Positions 45,959 to 55,239 of a stretch of 64,000 nt of DNA are shown here, piece by piece. Numbering within the stretch: position 1 is the first letter of the stretch; each line of letters begins with the position of its first letter. The notes under the pieces are model-generated. The model was given only the letters and a program-made list of their open reading frames with translations. It had not been told where the DNA came from and did not search any database. The stretch covers positions 1 to 64,000 of the forward strand of contig NZ_SZQA01000008.1 in the NCBI RefSeq assembly GCF_005233835.1. The letters are read 5' to 3'. The DNA comes from Herbidospora galbida. Its GTDB lineage: Bacteria; Actinomycetota; Actinomycetes; Streptosporangiales; Streptosporangiaceae. Made by a program: the position numbers and the translations under genes.

Positions 45959-46618
45959 TCACCCTCTTGAAGCCCCGCGTACCAGCGCCACGCGCCGCGC
46001 GTAGCGGCGCCGGCCCACCAGGAGCCAGGCCAGCCGGGCGACCAGGGGCAGGCTGCCGAGCAGGTGGGCGCGTTCGGCCGGGGTGGCCTCCTCCAGCATC
46101 GCGCCGAGGAACAGCAGCAGCTTGTCGTCGGGGGTCGCGGTGGCGAACCGGGCCCCGGCGGCGGCGTACTCGGCGACCGTGAGGTGCTCCTCGATCAGGG
46201 TCAGGACGTGCTTCTCCTCGTCGTCGAGGTGTTCGAGCAGGGCGGCCCGGTGGTCGGCGAACAGGCCGGCCAGGTGGTCGCGCAGGCCGGGGTCGGCGGT
46301 GCGCTCCCATTCGGGCAGCGCCGCGGCGATGCGGTCGAGGCCGGCCTGGACGCGCTCGTGCTGGTGCTCCATGCGGATCACCATGTCGGCCTCCAGGTCG
46401 ACCCTGGCCAGCAGTTTGGGCCAGATGAGGTCGTCCTCGCCGGTGTGGTGGTGGTGCAGGCCCATGGCGTAGTCGCGGTGGTGGGCGGCCAGGATCCCGG
46501 CGCGGACGACGTCGCCGGCGGCGACGGTGGGCACGAGTTCCGCGAGCACCCGGGACTCGCGGCGGAACACCCGGTGGACCACGAGCATGTCGTGGGTGTC
46601 GGGCCGATCGGCAGACAT
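45959..46618 (-). CDS. Hemerythrin-like domain protein 2
   Basis: A 219-residue paralogue of the downstream gene, with the same ligand pattern (VVHRVFRRESRVL, HHHHTGEDDLIWPKL, RMEHQHERV, FADHRAALLEHLDDEEKHVL) and the same C-terminal segment (ATPAERAHLLGSLPLVARLAW). The two were presumably produced by local duplication and are likely co-transcribed. Upstream lies dispersed repeat copy C and the divergent BTAD regulator. Confidence 0.9.
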   Translation of the reverse strand: MSADRPDTHDMLVVHRVFRRESRVLAELVPTVAAGDVVRAGILAAHHRDYAMGLHHHHTGEDDLIWPKLLARVDLEADMVIRMEHQHERVQAGLDRIAAALPEWERTADPGLRDHLAGLFADHRAALLEHLDDEEKHVLTLIEEHLTVAEYAAAGARFATATPDDKLLLFLGAMLEEATPAERAHLLGSLPLVARLAWLLVGRRRYARRVALVRGASRG

Positions 46619-46641
46619 GATCCTCTTCAGCCTTTCTTCGC

Positions 46642-46692
46642 GGCGGATTCATGGCGCGAGCCACGGCCGGCCTTCGGCCGCCCGCATCTCGC
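46642..46692. repeat. Dispersed hairpin repeat, copy C
   Basis: The 37-bp core (46656-46692) has GCGAG/CTCGC ends and the GGCCGGCCTTCGGCC centre. The flank GGCGGATTCATGGC (46642-46655) matches copies A and D. This copy lies in a divergent promoter region, not at a gene end, so the element is not simply a terminator. Confidence 0.75.
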
Positions 46693-46757
46693 TTTGTCGA
46701 GGTCAGGCATCGAATGTCCGCCATGCGGCTTGAAGGTCTCTTGGGATGTTCTGGGGG

Positions 46758-46765
46758 TATAACCT
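46758..46765 (+). promoter_or_regulatory. -10 box of leaderless BTAD regulator
   Basis: TATAACCT lies 6 nt before the GTG at 46772. No good -35 is visible at the usual distance, so an activator may be required (inference). Confidence 0.5.
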
Positions 46766-46771
46766 GGCCGC

Positions 46772-49700
46772 GTGACCGTTCGTGTACGGGTGCTTGGTCC
46801 CCTCCAAGCGGACGTCGACGGGCGTTCTGTGGCCCTCGGCGGCCCGAGGCAGCGCGCCGTGCTCGCCCTGCTGGTCGCCTCGCGCGGAGACGTCGTCTCC
46901 GTCGACCGCATGATCGAGGACCTGTGGCGCGGGGAACCCCCGGCCAAGGCGATCGCGTCACTCCAGTCCTACGTGGCCAACCTGCGCCGCCTCCTCGAAC
47001 CCGGCCGGCCGCCGCGCGCCCCCGCCTCGGTGCTGGTGAGCGCCGCCCCCGGGTACGCCGTCCGCCTCGACGCCGACGCCGTCGACGCCTGGCGGTTCGA
47101 ACGCTCCGCCGCCGAGGCCCGCGACCTGAGCGCCCGTGACCCCGCCGCCGCGCGCACGCTGCTGAGCGACGCCCTGGGCATCTGGCAGGGCGCGGCGTTC
47201 GCCGAGTTCGCCGACGAGGAATGGGCCGTCGCCGAAGCCGCCCGGCTGACCGAGGTCCGCCTGGTCGCCCAGGAACTGCTGGTCGAGACCACCCTGCGGT
47301 CGGCGCCGCCGGCCGACGCCGTACCGGCGGCCGAGATGCTGACGCGCCGCGAACCGCTGCGTGAGGAGGGCTGGCGGCTGCTGGCGCTGGCCCTGTGGGG
47401 CAGCGGACGCCAGGCCGACGCCCTCGCGGCGCTGCGCCGGGCCCGCACCACCCTCGTCGACGAACTGGGGCTCGACCCCGGCCCGGCGCTGACCGACCTC
47501 GAAGAGGCGGTGCTGGCGCAGCGGCTCGACCTGCTCCACGCCGCCACCCGCGCGCCCGGACCGGCCGGGACCGCGCCGGTCACGATCTCCGCGCCCCGCG
47601 CGGCCGAGAACTGGACCGATCCCACGGGCCCGCTGTTCGTCGGCCGCGACCTCGAACTGGCCGAGATCGCGGGCGTCGCCGCCCGCGCCGCCGCGGGCGA
47701 CGCGGGCGTGGTGCTGATCAGCGGCGAGCCGGGCGCCGGGAAGTCGACCCTGATGGCCCGCATCGCCGACGACCTCGACCCGGCGACCTGGCTGGTCGCG
47801 ACCGGGCGCTGCCCCGAGACCGAGGGCGCGCCGCCCGCCTGGGCGTGGATCGAGGCGCTGTCGCCGCTGACCCGGATCGCCCCGCTGAACGAGCACGCCG
47901 ACGCGCTGGCCCCGCTGCTCGGCGACGCGCGCCCGCCCTCCGACGAGGGCGCCGCCGGCCGGTTCCGCATGCACCGCGCCGCCTGCGCCTGGCTGCGCGC
48001 GCTGACCGGCGCCTCGGGGCGGGCCCTGGCGATCGTGCTCGACGACCTGCACCGGGCCGACGCCGAGACCCTCGGCCTGCTGGTCGCCGTGGCCGAGGAG
48101 CTGACCGCCGCCCGGGTGCTGCTGGTGGCCGCCTACCGGCCCTCCGACGTGACCGACGCCCAGGAAGACGCGCTGGCCGCGCTGGCCGGGCGCTCCCCCA
48201 CCCGGCTCCACCTCGACGGGCTGTCGGAGGGCGACGTCGAGCGGCTGGTGACCTCGGTCTGCGGACGCGGGGTCGAGGCCGGGACGGTCGCCTGGATCGC
48301 CGAGCGCACCGGCGGCAACCCCTTCTACGTACGCGAGAGCGCCCGCCTGCTGGCCTCGGAGGGCAGCCTGGCGGGGGTGGCCAGGAGCGTTCCCGAAGGG
48401 GTCCGCGACGTCCTGCGCCGGCGGCTGGCCCGGCTGCCCGCGCCCGCCGTCACCGTGCTCCGGCTCGCCGCCGCCGTCGGCCGGGAGGCCGAGGTCGAGG
48501 TGCTGGTCGGCGCCGCCGACGCCGACGAGGACGGCGTGCTCGACGCCCTGGAGGCGGGCGTGCTGACCGGCCTGCTCACCGAGCCGTCGCCGGGCCGGGT
48601 GCGGTTCACCCACGCGCTGGTCCGCGACACCCTCTACCACGATCTCTCGCAGGTGCGCCTGACCCGCATGCACGCCCGCGTCGCCGACGCGCTGGCCGCC
48701 CTGCACCCCGACGACCACACCGCGCTGGCCCACCACTACGCCCGCGCGGGCACCTCGGCGACCGCCGGGCGCGCCGTCGCCCATTCGGTCAAGGCCGCCG
48801 AGCTGGCCACCCGGCGCTACGCCTACGACACCGCCACCGAGCTCTACGAACAGGCCCTCGATGCCTTCGAGCGCCTGCCCGCCCAGGCGATGGCCGACCG
48901 CGACGCCGCCAAGGTCGAGCTGCTGGCCGCGCTGGTCCGCGCCCAGGTGCAGGACGGCGCGGTGGCGCACGCCCGGACGACCCGGCAGAAGGCGGTGGAG
49001 ATCGCCCAGGCGGCCGGCCGCGACGACCTGCTGATCGCCGCGTTCTCCTGCTGGACCGAGGCCACCCCGTGGCTCATCCGCCCCTACTCCTACGTCGACG
49101 AACGCACCGTCGGCCTGATCACCCGCCTGCTGAAGCGGGGCGACCTCGACCCGGTCGTGCGGTGCCGCCTGCTGGAGATGATCGTCTCCGAGCTCGAGAA
49201 CGAGGGCGACCCGCGCAGCGCCGCGGCCGCCGCCGAACTGGAGGAGCTGGCCGCCGCGCTCGACGACCCGGCGATGACGGCGCTGGCCCTCACGGTCCGG
49301 ATCAAGGAGACCCCGTTCGAGCTGAACCCGCGCCAGGTCCTCGACCTGTCCGTACGGCTGGCCGACCTGGCCCTCCGCCACGACCATCTGCTGCCCTACC
49401 GCTGGTACGGCATGTTCGTGGCCACCCGGGCGTGCTGGATGCTGGGTGATCTGCCCGGCATGCACCGGCACCTGAAGGCGGCCCACGACCTCGCGACGGC
49501 GTACCAGATGGTCGAGGCGCGGGAGGTGACCAACGTCGCCTACGCGACGCTCCGCCACGTGGCCGGCGACCTCGACGGCGCGCAGGCCGCCTACGCCGCC
49601 TCCTTCGGCCTGCTGCAGCGCAAGGGCTCGCTCAACGCCGAGGGCGCCCACGCGCTGGCGCTCTTCTCGATCAGGCTCACCCAGGACCGGCACGGCGAGT

Positions 49701-50140
49701 ACGCCGACGTCGCCTGGGCCCTGCACGAGGAGCACGGCGCGATCGTCAACGACCTGCTGGCGCTGGCGCTGAGCCGGGAGGGCCGGCTGAAGGAGGCCGC
49801 CGAGATCCGGTCCCAGCTGGCCCCGATCCGCCAGGACTTCTACTACTCGCTCTACCTGGGCCTGCGCGCCCTGGCGGTGGCTCAGGTGGGGTCGCCGGAG
49901 GAGGCCCGGCAGATCCGCGAGCAGCTGCTGCCGCTGCGCGACGGCATGCCGGGCGCGGCCTCGCTGTCGGTCTCGCTGCGACCGGTCGCCCACCTGCTGG
50001 GCGACCTCGCGGTCCGCCTGGGCGACCTCGACGAGGCGGCGGAGCACTACCGGCACGCCGCCGAGGTGGCCCGCCATCGGGGCGCGCCCATTTGGGCCGC
50101 CGACGCGGAGAAGGCGCTGGCCGGGCTCTCGGCCCGCTGA
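46772..50140 (+). CDS. Large BTAD-domain transcriptional regulator with AAA ATPase and TPR regions
   Basis: An 1122-residue AfsR/SARP-like regulator. Residues about 5-100 form an OmpR-type winged helix (LGGPRQRAVLALLVASRG, SLQSYVANLRRLLEP), about 105-250 the bacterial transcriptional activation domain (BTAD), and about 285-560 an AAA/STAND ATPase with Walker A ISGEPGAGKST (316-326) and Walker B LAIVLDDLHRAD. The remainder is helical repeats of TPR type. Such proteins integrate signals to switch on secondary metabolism or export. The GTG start is leaderless by geometry. The MMPL exporter 82 bp downstream is a likely target or partner. Confidence 0.9.
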   Translation: MTVRVRVLGPLQADVDGRSVALGGPRQRAVLALLVASRGDVVSVDRMIEDLWRGEPPAKAIASLQSYVANLRRLLEPGRPPRAPASVLVSAAPGYAVRLDADAVDAWRFERSAAEARDLSARDPAAARTLLSDALGIWQGAAFAEFADEEWAVAEAARLTEVRLVAQELLVETTLRSAPPADAVPAAEMLTRREPLREEGWRLLALALWGSGRQADALAALRRARTTLVDELGLDPGPALTDLEEAVLAQRLDLLHAATRAPGPAGTAPVTISAPRAAENWTDPTGPLFVGRDLELAEIAGVAARAAAGDAGVVLISGEPGAGKSTLMARIADDLDPATWLVATGRCPETEGAPPAWAWIEALSPLTRIAPLNEHADALAPLLGDARPPSDEGAAGRFRMHRAACAWLRALTGASGRALAIVLDDLHRADAETLGLLVAVAEELTAARVLLVAAYRPSDVTDAQEDALAALAGRSPTRLHLDGLSEGDVERLVTSVCGRGVEAGTVAWIAERTGGNPFYVRESARLLASEGSLAGVARSVPEGVRDVLRRRLARLPAPAVTVLRLAAAVGREAEVEVLVGAADADEDGVLDALEAGVLTGLLTEPSPGRVRFTHALVRDTLYHDLSQVRLTRMHARVADALAALHPDDHTALAHHYARAGTSATAGRAVAHSVKAAELATRRYAYDTATELYEQALDAFERLPAQAMADRDAAKVELLAALVRAQVQDGAVAHARTTRQKAVEIAQAAGRDDLLIAAFSCWTEATPWLIRPYSYVDERTVGLITRLLKRGDLDPVVRCRLLEMIVSELENEGDPRSAAAAAELEELAAALDDPAMTALALTVRIKETPFELNPRQVLDLSVRLADLALRHDHLLPYRWYGMFVATRACWMLGDLPGMHRHLKAAHDLATAYQMVEAREVTNVAYATLRHVAGDLDGAQAAYAASFGLLQRKGSLNAEGAHALALFSIRLTQDRHGEYADVAWALHEEHGAIVNDLLALALSREGRLKEAAEIRSQLAPIRQDFYYSLYLGLRALAVAQVGSPEEARQIREQLLPLRDGMPGAASLSVSLRPVAHLLGDLAVRLGDLDEAAEHYRHAAEVARHRGAPIWAADAEKALAGLSAR

Positions 50141-50222
50141 CCGGCTCCAAGCCCGGTCCAAGAGGCGACCAAGCGCCCGGGACGACCGTGGGGGTGTATC
50201 CGACCACGAGAGGACACCCCCG

Positions 50223-52325
50223 ATGTCACGCTTGCTCGGCCGCCTTGGTGGCGCGGCCGCCGCACATCCGTGGCGCACGCTCGCCGTCTGGCTGGTCGCG
50301 CTCGTCGCGGCGACCGGCCTGTCGACGGCCGCGGGCGGCACCACCCACGACGACTACGACGTGCCCGGCATTCCCTCGCAGGAGGGCACGGCCTTCCTGG
50401 AGGAGCACTTCCCCGCGATGGCCGGGGCCGGGTCCCGGGTCGTCGTCCACGGCGACGGCCGGGTGCCGTCCGACCTGCTGGCCACGCTGACCGACCGGCT
50501 CACGGCCATGCCCGACGTCTCCCGCGTCGCCCCGCCGCGCCTGTCGGCCGACGGCGACACGGCGCTGATCGAGGTCCGCTACTCGGTGCCGGTCACCGAC
50601 TTCACCGGCTCCGAGGCCGTGGACGCCTTCACCGAGGCCGCCGCCCCAGCCGGGCAGGCCGGCTTCACGGTCGCGTTCGGCGGCGAGGTGCCGGAGAACG
50701 TCTCCGCGCCGAGCGGCACCGCCGAGGTGGTCGGGATCGTCGCCGCCCTGCTCATCCTGATCGCCGGGCTCGGCTCGCTGGTCGCGGCCGGGCTGCCGAT
50801 CCTCGTCGCGCTGATGGGCCTGGGCGTCGGCACCGCGCTGGTCACGCTGCTGGCCGCGCTGACCGAGATCTCCACCATCGCCCCGACGATCGCCACGATG
50901 GTCGGCCTCGGGGTCGGCATCGACTACGCCCTGTTCCTGGTCAGCCGGCACGTCGAGGCGCTGCGGGCGGGCCTGTCGCCCCGGGAGGCGGCGGCCCACG
51001 CGACCGCGACCGCCGGGTCGTCGGTGCTGATGGCGGGCCTGACCGTGCTGGTCTCGCTGTTCGGGCTGAACCTGTCCACGCTGCCGGTCTACGCGTCGTT
51101 CGCGTACGCCACCTTCGCCACCGTCGGGGCGGTCATGATCGCCTCGATCACGCTGGTCCCGGCGATGCTGGGCCTGGCGGGCCGCCGGGTGCTGCCCCGC
51201 CGGGAGCGGCTCGGCCTGGTGAAGCCCGTGGTGCGGGCGCCGCGCACGGCCCGGTGGGCCGCGTGGGTGGGCGAGCGGCCGGTCCGGTCGGCGCTCGTGG
51301 CGGTCGTGGTGCTGCTGGCGCTGGCCGCGCCGACGCTGGGCATGCGCACCTGGCCGCAGGACGCCGGCACCCAGCCCGAGAGCAAGACCACCCGCGTCGC
51401 CTACGACCTCGTCGCCGCGGAGTTCGGCCCCGGCGCGAACGGCCCGATCGTGCTGGCCATGGACGCCTCGCTCGCCCCCGGCGTCGCCGCCCGGCTGGCG
51501 GCGGTGCCCGGCGTCACGGCGGTGGCCCCGCCGGTCACGCAGGGCCAGGCCGCCGTGATCACCGTCGAGCCCGCGACCGGGCCGCAGGACGAGCGGACCA
51601 CCGAGCTCGTCCGGCACCTGCGGGCGACCCTCCCCGACGGGGTCATGGTGACCGGCGTGGTGGCGGTGTTCGGCGACATCTCCGACCGCCTGGCCGAACG
51701 GCTCTGGGTGGTGGTCGCGTTCGTGGTGGCGCTGTCGCTGCTGCTGCTGACCGTGCTGTTCCGGGCGCCGGTCGTCGCCCTCAAGGCCGCGGTGATGAAC
51801 CTGCTGTCGGTCGGGGCGGCGTACGGGGTGATCACGGCGGTGTTCCAGACCGACGCCGGGGCCGCCCTGGTCGGCCTGCCGCACGGCGGCGCGGTGTCGA
51901 GCTGGGTGCCGATCCTGATGTTCACCGTGCTGTTCGGCCTGTCGATGGACTACGAGGTGTTCCTGCTGTCCCGGATCCGGGAGGACTACCTCGCCACCGG
52001 CGACGCCAAGGGCAGCGTGATCCGCGGCCTGTCCTCGACCGGCCGGGTGATCTCCAGCGCCGCCGCGATCATGGTGGCGGTGTTCGTCGGCTTCGCGCTC
52101 GACCCCGACGTGACCGTCAAGACGACCGGAGTGGGCATGGCGGCGGCCGTGCTGATCGACGCGACGCTCGTCCGGCTGGTGCTGGTCCCGGCCACGATGG
52201 CGCTGCTCGGGCGGGCCAACTGGTGGCTGCCGCGCTGGGTCGACCGGCTGCTGCCGGAGGTGCGCCACCACGACGCGGCCCTCATTGTCAGCCGGTCTAA
52301 CGAATCAGTACTAATCAACAAATAA
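50223..52325 (+). CDS. MMPL family RND-type transporter
   Basis: A 700-residue membrane transporter with two repeats of about six helices, each led by a large outside domain. Typical features are the first helix WRTLAVWLVALVAATGLSTA, VGLGVGIDYALFLVSRHVEA and, in the second half, VLFGLSMDYEVFLLSRIRED. It exports lipids, drugs or a metabolite using the proton gradient. The ATG has GAGAGGAC upstream at a rather long distance. The last roughly 14 codons (ending SNESVLINK) are AT-rich and lack similarity to the family, suggesting that the end was altered at a junction. Confidence 0.92.
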   Translation: MSRLLGRLGGAAAAHPWRTLAVWLVALVAATGLSTAAGGTTHDDYDVPGIPSQEGTAFLEEHFPAMAGAGSRVVVHGDGRVPSDLLATLTDRLTAMPDVSRVAPPRLSADGDTALIEVRYSVPVTDFTGSEAVDAFTEAAAPAGQAGFTVAFGGEVPENVSAPSGTAEVVGIVAALLILIAGLGSLVAAGLPILVALMGLGVGTALVTLLAALTEISTIAPTIATMVGLGVGIDYALFLVSRHVEALRAGLSPREAAAHATATAGSSVLMAGLTVLVSLFGLNLSTLPVYASFAYATFATVGAVMIASITLVPAMLGLAGRRVLPRRERLGLVKPVVRAPRTARWAAWVGERPVRSALVAVVVLLALAAPTLGMRTWPQDAGTQPESKTTRVAYDLVAAEFGPGANGPIVLAMDASLAPGVAARLAAVPGVTAVAPPVTQGQAAVITVEPATGPQDERTTELVRHLRATLPDGVMVTGVVAVFGDISDRLAERLWVVVAFVVALSLLLLTVLFRAPVVALKAAVMNLLSVGAAYGVITAVFQTDAGAALVGLPHGGAVSSWVPILMFTVLFGLSMDYEVFLLSRIREDYLATGDAKGSVIRGLSSTGRVISSAAAIMVAVFVGFALDPDVTVKTTGVGMAAAVLIDATLVRLVLVPATMALLGRANWWLPRWVDRLLPEVRHHDAALIVSRSNESVLINK

Positions 52326-52332
52326 TCGCATA

Positions 52333-52342
52333 TGCACGTGCA
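52333..52342. promoter_or_regulatory. TGCACGTGCA palindrome upstream of XRE regulator
   Basis: A perfect 10-bp palindrome within ATGCACGTGCAGGTG. The same word with one change occurs before the partner DUF397 gene (53362-53371). It is a likely operator of the XRE protein. Confidence 0.7.
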
Positions 52343-52463
52343 GGTGGCGGCTCTTGGCATTTTCCCATGAATGCTGCACTGTTTGCCAAGGGCCACTGAT
52401 GCGACAATGATGCACTGGTTAAGGAAATGCCCGACCTGTGACGTAACCCGTGTGGAGACAGTC

Positions 52464-53354
52464 GTGACCGCTGAACCGGCCCACCCCGGCGTGCTCTCGT
52501 ACTCCCGTGGTGGCCCCACGGTGCTGCGCATCCTCCTCGGCGCCCAGCTCCGGCGGCTCCGCCGGGCCAAGGGCATCTCGCCCGAGGACGCCGGTCACGT
52601 CATCCGGGCCTCCCACGCGAAGATCAGCCGCCTGGAGCTCGGCCGGGTCAGCTTCAAGGAACGCGACGTCGCCGACCTGCTCACCCTCTACGGCGTGACC
52701 AGCGCCGTCGACCGCGACGCGATGATCACCCTGGCCCGGCAGGCCAACTCGCCCGGCTGGTGGCACAAGTACAGCGACCTGCTCCCCTCCTGGTTCGAGA
52801 TGTACGTCGGCCTGGAGGAGGCCGCCTCGGTGATCCGGGCCTACGAGGTCCAGTTCGTCCACGGGCTCCTCCAGACCCCCGACTACGCCCGCGCGGTCAT
52901 CCTGCTCGCCAACGCCGGCGCCCCCGAGGAGGAGATCGACCGCCGCGTCGCCCTCCGGATGACCCGCCAGGCCCGCCTGGAGGGCCCCGACGCGGTCAAG
53001 CTCTGGACGGTCATCGACGAGGCCGCCCTGCGCCGCCCGCTCGGCGGCCGCGACGTGATGCGCGCCCAGATCGACCACCTGCTGGAGATGAGCGAGCACC
53101 CGAACATCACGCTCCAGATCGTGCCGTTCGACCGGGGCGGCCACGCGGCGGCCGGCGGGCCCTTCACGATCCTGCGCTTCGACGAGCGCGAACTGCCCGA
53201 CGTGGTCTACCTCGAACAGCTCACCAGCGCCCTCTACCTGGAGAAACTCGACGAGGTGGACCGTTACATGCAGGTCATGAACAGCCTGTGCGTGGAGGCC
53301 CACCAGGCCCGGCAGACACACGATCTCCTGACGGAGATTCGCACCTCTCTGTAA
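52464..53354 (+). CDS. XRE-family regulator with DUF5753 domain
   Basis: A 296-residue protein with an N-terminal helix-turn-helix (LGAQLRRLRRAKGISPEDAG, SHAKISRLELGRVSF, about 20-75) and a DUF5753 domain (about 100-285; YEVQFVHGLLQTPDYARAV, ITLQIVPFDRGGHAA). This architecture forms regulatory pairs with small DUF397 proteins in Streptomyces and relatives, often tied to development or antibiotic control. The GTG at 52464 has GGAGA upstream; the frame is open 31 codons earlier. The DUF397 partner follows after 60 bp. Confidence 0.93.
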   Translation: MTAEPAHPGVLSYSRGGPTVLRILLGAQLRRLRRAKGISPEDAGHVIRASHAKISRLELGRVSFKERDVADLLTLYGVTSAVDRDAMITLARQANSPGWWHKYSDLLPSWFEMYVGLEEAASVIRAYEVQFVHGLLQTPDYARAVILLANAGAPEEEIDRRVALRMTRQARLEGPDAVKLWTVIDEAALRRPLGGRDVMRAQIDHLLEMSEHPNITLQIVPFDRGGHAAAGGPFTILRFDERELPDVVYLEQLTSALYLEKLDEVDRYMQVMNSLCVEAHQARQTHDLLTEIRTSL

Positions 53355-53361
53355 TCTCCGA

Positions 53362-53371
53362 TGCACGTGCA
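53362..53371. promoter_or_regulatory. TGCACGTGCA palindrome upstream of DUF397 gene
   Basis: The second copy, within ATGCACGTGCAGATG, lies 43 bp before the DUF397 start. Its presence in front of both genes suggests coordinated control by the XRE regulator. Confidence 0.7.
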
Positions 53372-53414
53372 GATGACCTACTAGGGTGGCCCTCTGAACC
53401 AATGAGAGGGTGCG

Positions 53415-53642
53415 ATGGGATACGTTCCGAATTCCGGTCAGCTGCGGCATGTCGTCTGGAAGAAGAGCAGTCACAGCAACCCGAACGGCAGCTGCGTGGA
53501 GTTCGCCCGCCTTCCCGACGGCACCACGGCCCTGCGCAACTCCCGCGACCCGGAGGGCCCCGCGCTGCTCTTCGGCGCCGAGGCGCTGACCGCGATGCTC
53601 ACCGAGATCAAGTCGGGCCGCTTCGACCACCTGCTCGGTTAG
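53415..53642 (+). CDS. DUF397 domain-containing protein
   Basis: A 75-residue acidic-basic mixed protein with the DUF397 core: VVWKKSSHSNPNGSCVEFAR and LRNSRDPEGPALLFG. It is the small partner of the upstream XRE/DUF5753 regulator and probably binds or antagonises it. The ATG has GAGAGGG upstream. The stop overlaps the convergent permease stop by 4 bases. Confidence 0.93.
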   Translation: MGYVPNSGQLRHVVWKKSSHSNPNGSCVEFARLPDGTTALRNSRDPEGPALLFGAEALTAMLTEIKSGRFDHLLG

Positions 53643-54358
53643 GCGTTCTCGCGGCTGAACACGCGCGTCGCCAGGGGGAGCGCGACGGCGAGGAACAGCG
53701 CCACTCCCACCACCGCCTGCCCGACCCCTTCGGTCGACCCGGCGAAGAGTGACCGCAGGGCGTCCACGACGTGCCGGAACGGGGTGGCCTGCGAGGCGAC
53801 GTCCAGCCAGGCGGGGGCGCCCTCCATGGGGAGCAGCGCCCCCGACAGCAGCAGCAGGGGCACCACCGCCGTGCCGGCGACCGGCGGGAACAGCTCGTCG
53901 CCGAGCGTGAGGGCCGCCACGTACGAGAGCGCCGCGAGCCCCAGCGCCATGACGATCACCAGTGCGAGCCCGGCGACCATGCCCGGGACCGACGCCCGCA
54001 GCCCGAAGGCGGCGGCGAGCGCGAGCAGGACGGCCGCCTGCACCAGCAGCAGCACGGCGTCCTTGAGCACCCGGCCGACCAGCAGCGCGAACCTGCTCGC
54101 CGGGGTCACCCGGAGCCGTTCGAGCACCCCGAAGCGGTGGTCGAACACGATGTTGAACCCGGTGAGCCCGCAAGTGAGCAGCGCGAGCTGCATGAGCAGG
54201 CCGGGGACGAGGACGTCCCAGGTGCCGACGCCCGACCCGGTGAACACCGGCCCGAAGAAGACGAGATAGAGCCCGGGCTGGACCACTCCGAAAACGATCA
54301 CGAATCGGTTACGGAACGTTTCGCGCAGATAATGCGCCGCCACAACAAACGCAGTCAT
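53639..54358 (-). CDS. ABC-2 type transporter permease
   Basis: A 239-residue permease with six hydrophobic helices, of the DrrB/ABC-2 group; the cytoplasmic stretch VFDHRFGVLERLRVTPASRF is typical. It should pair with the ATPase encoded upstream on the same strand to export a hydrophobic or toxic compound. The ATG at 54358 has a perfect AAGGAGGT. The 146-bp gap to the ATPase gene contains small hairpins (for example CCCCG-CATT-CGGGG on the minus strand). Confidence 0.9.
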   Translation of the reverse strand: MTAFVVAAHYLRETFRNRFVIVFGVVQPGLYLVFFGPVFTGSGVGTWDVLVPGLLMQLALLTCGLTGFNIVFDHRFGVLERLRVTPASRFALLVGRVLKDAVLLLVQAAVLLALAAAFGLRASVPGMVAGLALVIVMALGLAALSYVAALTLGDELFPPVAGTAVVPLLLLSGALLPMEGAPAWLDVASQATPFRHVVDALRSLFAGSTEGVGQAVVGVALFLAVALPLATRVFSRENA

Positions 54359-54504
54359 CCGATGACCTCCTTCTTGTCACCCCGAATGCGGGGACGTTTC
54401 CCAACGAAGATCGTTTGGGTTGAGCGCACCCATCCGATGAAGGCATCCGGAAAAATCCGGACACATACTTCCGCACAAACACGGTGCTCATTTCTCGGCC
54501 CGGT

Positions 54505-55233
54505 TCACGCCGCCGTCTCCTCCATCGGGCGGCCCGTCACCGTCAGGAAGACCTCGTCGAGGGTCTTCGCCGCGTGGTCCCGCTTCAGGTCGGCCGGGGA
54601 CCCCGAGGCGACGATGCGGCCGCCGTCGATGATCAGCACGCGGTCACACAGGGCGTCGGCCTCGTCGAGGTAGTGGGTGCTGAGGAAGATCGTGGTCTTC
54701 AGGCCCCTGATGTACGTCCAGAGCTCGGCCCGCGCCCGGGGATCGAGCCCGTTGGTCGGTTCGTCGAGGAAGAGCACCTTGGGGGTGTGGATCAGCCCCA
54801 GCGCCAGGTCGGCCCGCCGGGCCTGGCCGCCCGACAGCGAGGCCGGGGTGCGTTGCTCGAAGCCGCCCAGGTCGAGCCGGTCGAGCACCTCCCCCGTCCG
54901 CCGCCGCGCCTCGCGGGCCGAGTGCCCGTAGAGCCGGGCCTGCAGCCGCAGTTCGTCCCCGATCCGGGAGAGCGGGGTGAACATGCCGCCCTGGGCGACG
55001 TAGCCGATGGATCCGCGCACCCCCGCCGGGTCGTCGACGAGGTCGTGGCCCGCCACGGTCGCGGCGCCGGACGTCGGCCTGAGGAGGGTGGTCAGCATCC
55101 GCAGCGTGGTCGTCTTCCCGGCCCCGTTCGGCCCGAGGAACCCGCAGATCTCTCCTTCGTAGACGTCGAGGTCGACGGCCCGCACGGCGGGCACGCCCTT
55201 GAAGGTCCTGGTCAGCGCTCTCGCGGTAATCAC
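54505..55233 (-). CDS. ABC transporter ATP-binding protein (DrrA-like)
   Basis: A 242-residue ABC ATPase: Walker A GPNGAGKTTT, Q-loop in GYVAQGGMF, signature LSGGQARRADLALGL, Walker B VLFLDEPTNGLDP. It pairs with the ABC-2 permease. The GTG start lies 6 nt after TACTCT (55245-55240), with TTGTAG 18 bp further up, so the transcript is probably leaderless. The divergent TetR gene and its repeat operator control it in all likelihood. Confidence 0.93.
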   Translation of the reverse strand: MITARALTRTFKGVPAVRAVDLDVYEGEICGFLGPNGAGKTTTLRMLTTLLRPTSGAATVAGHDLVDDPAGVRGSIGYVAQGGMFTPLSRIGDELRLQARLYGHSAREARRRTGEVLDRLDLGGFEQRTPASLSGGQARRADLALGLIHTPKVLFLDEPTNGLDPRARAELWTYIRGLKTTIFLSTHYLDEADALCDRVLIIDGGRIVASGSPADLKRDHAAKTLDEVFLTVTGRPMEETAA

Positions 55234-55239
55234 TTCGGT

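Noticed and set aside
45264-46961. 565-codon frame joining both hemerythrin regions
   Set aside because: Only the 3' part from 45920 is coding; upstream it is out of frame with the second hemerythrin gene.
46958-50344. 1128-codon minus-strand open frame opposite the BTAD regulator
   Set aside because: It is an antisense shadow; its repetitive Gly/Arg/Gln composition has no family motifs.
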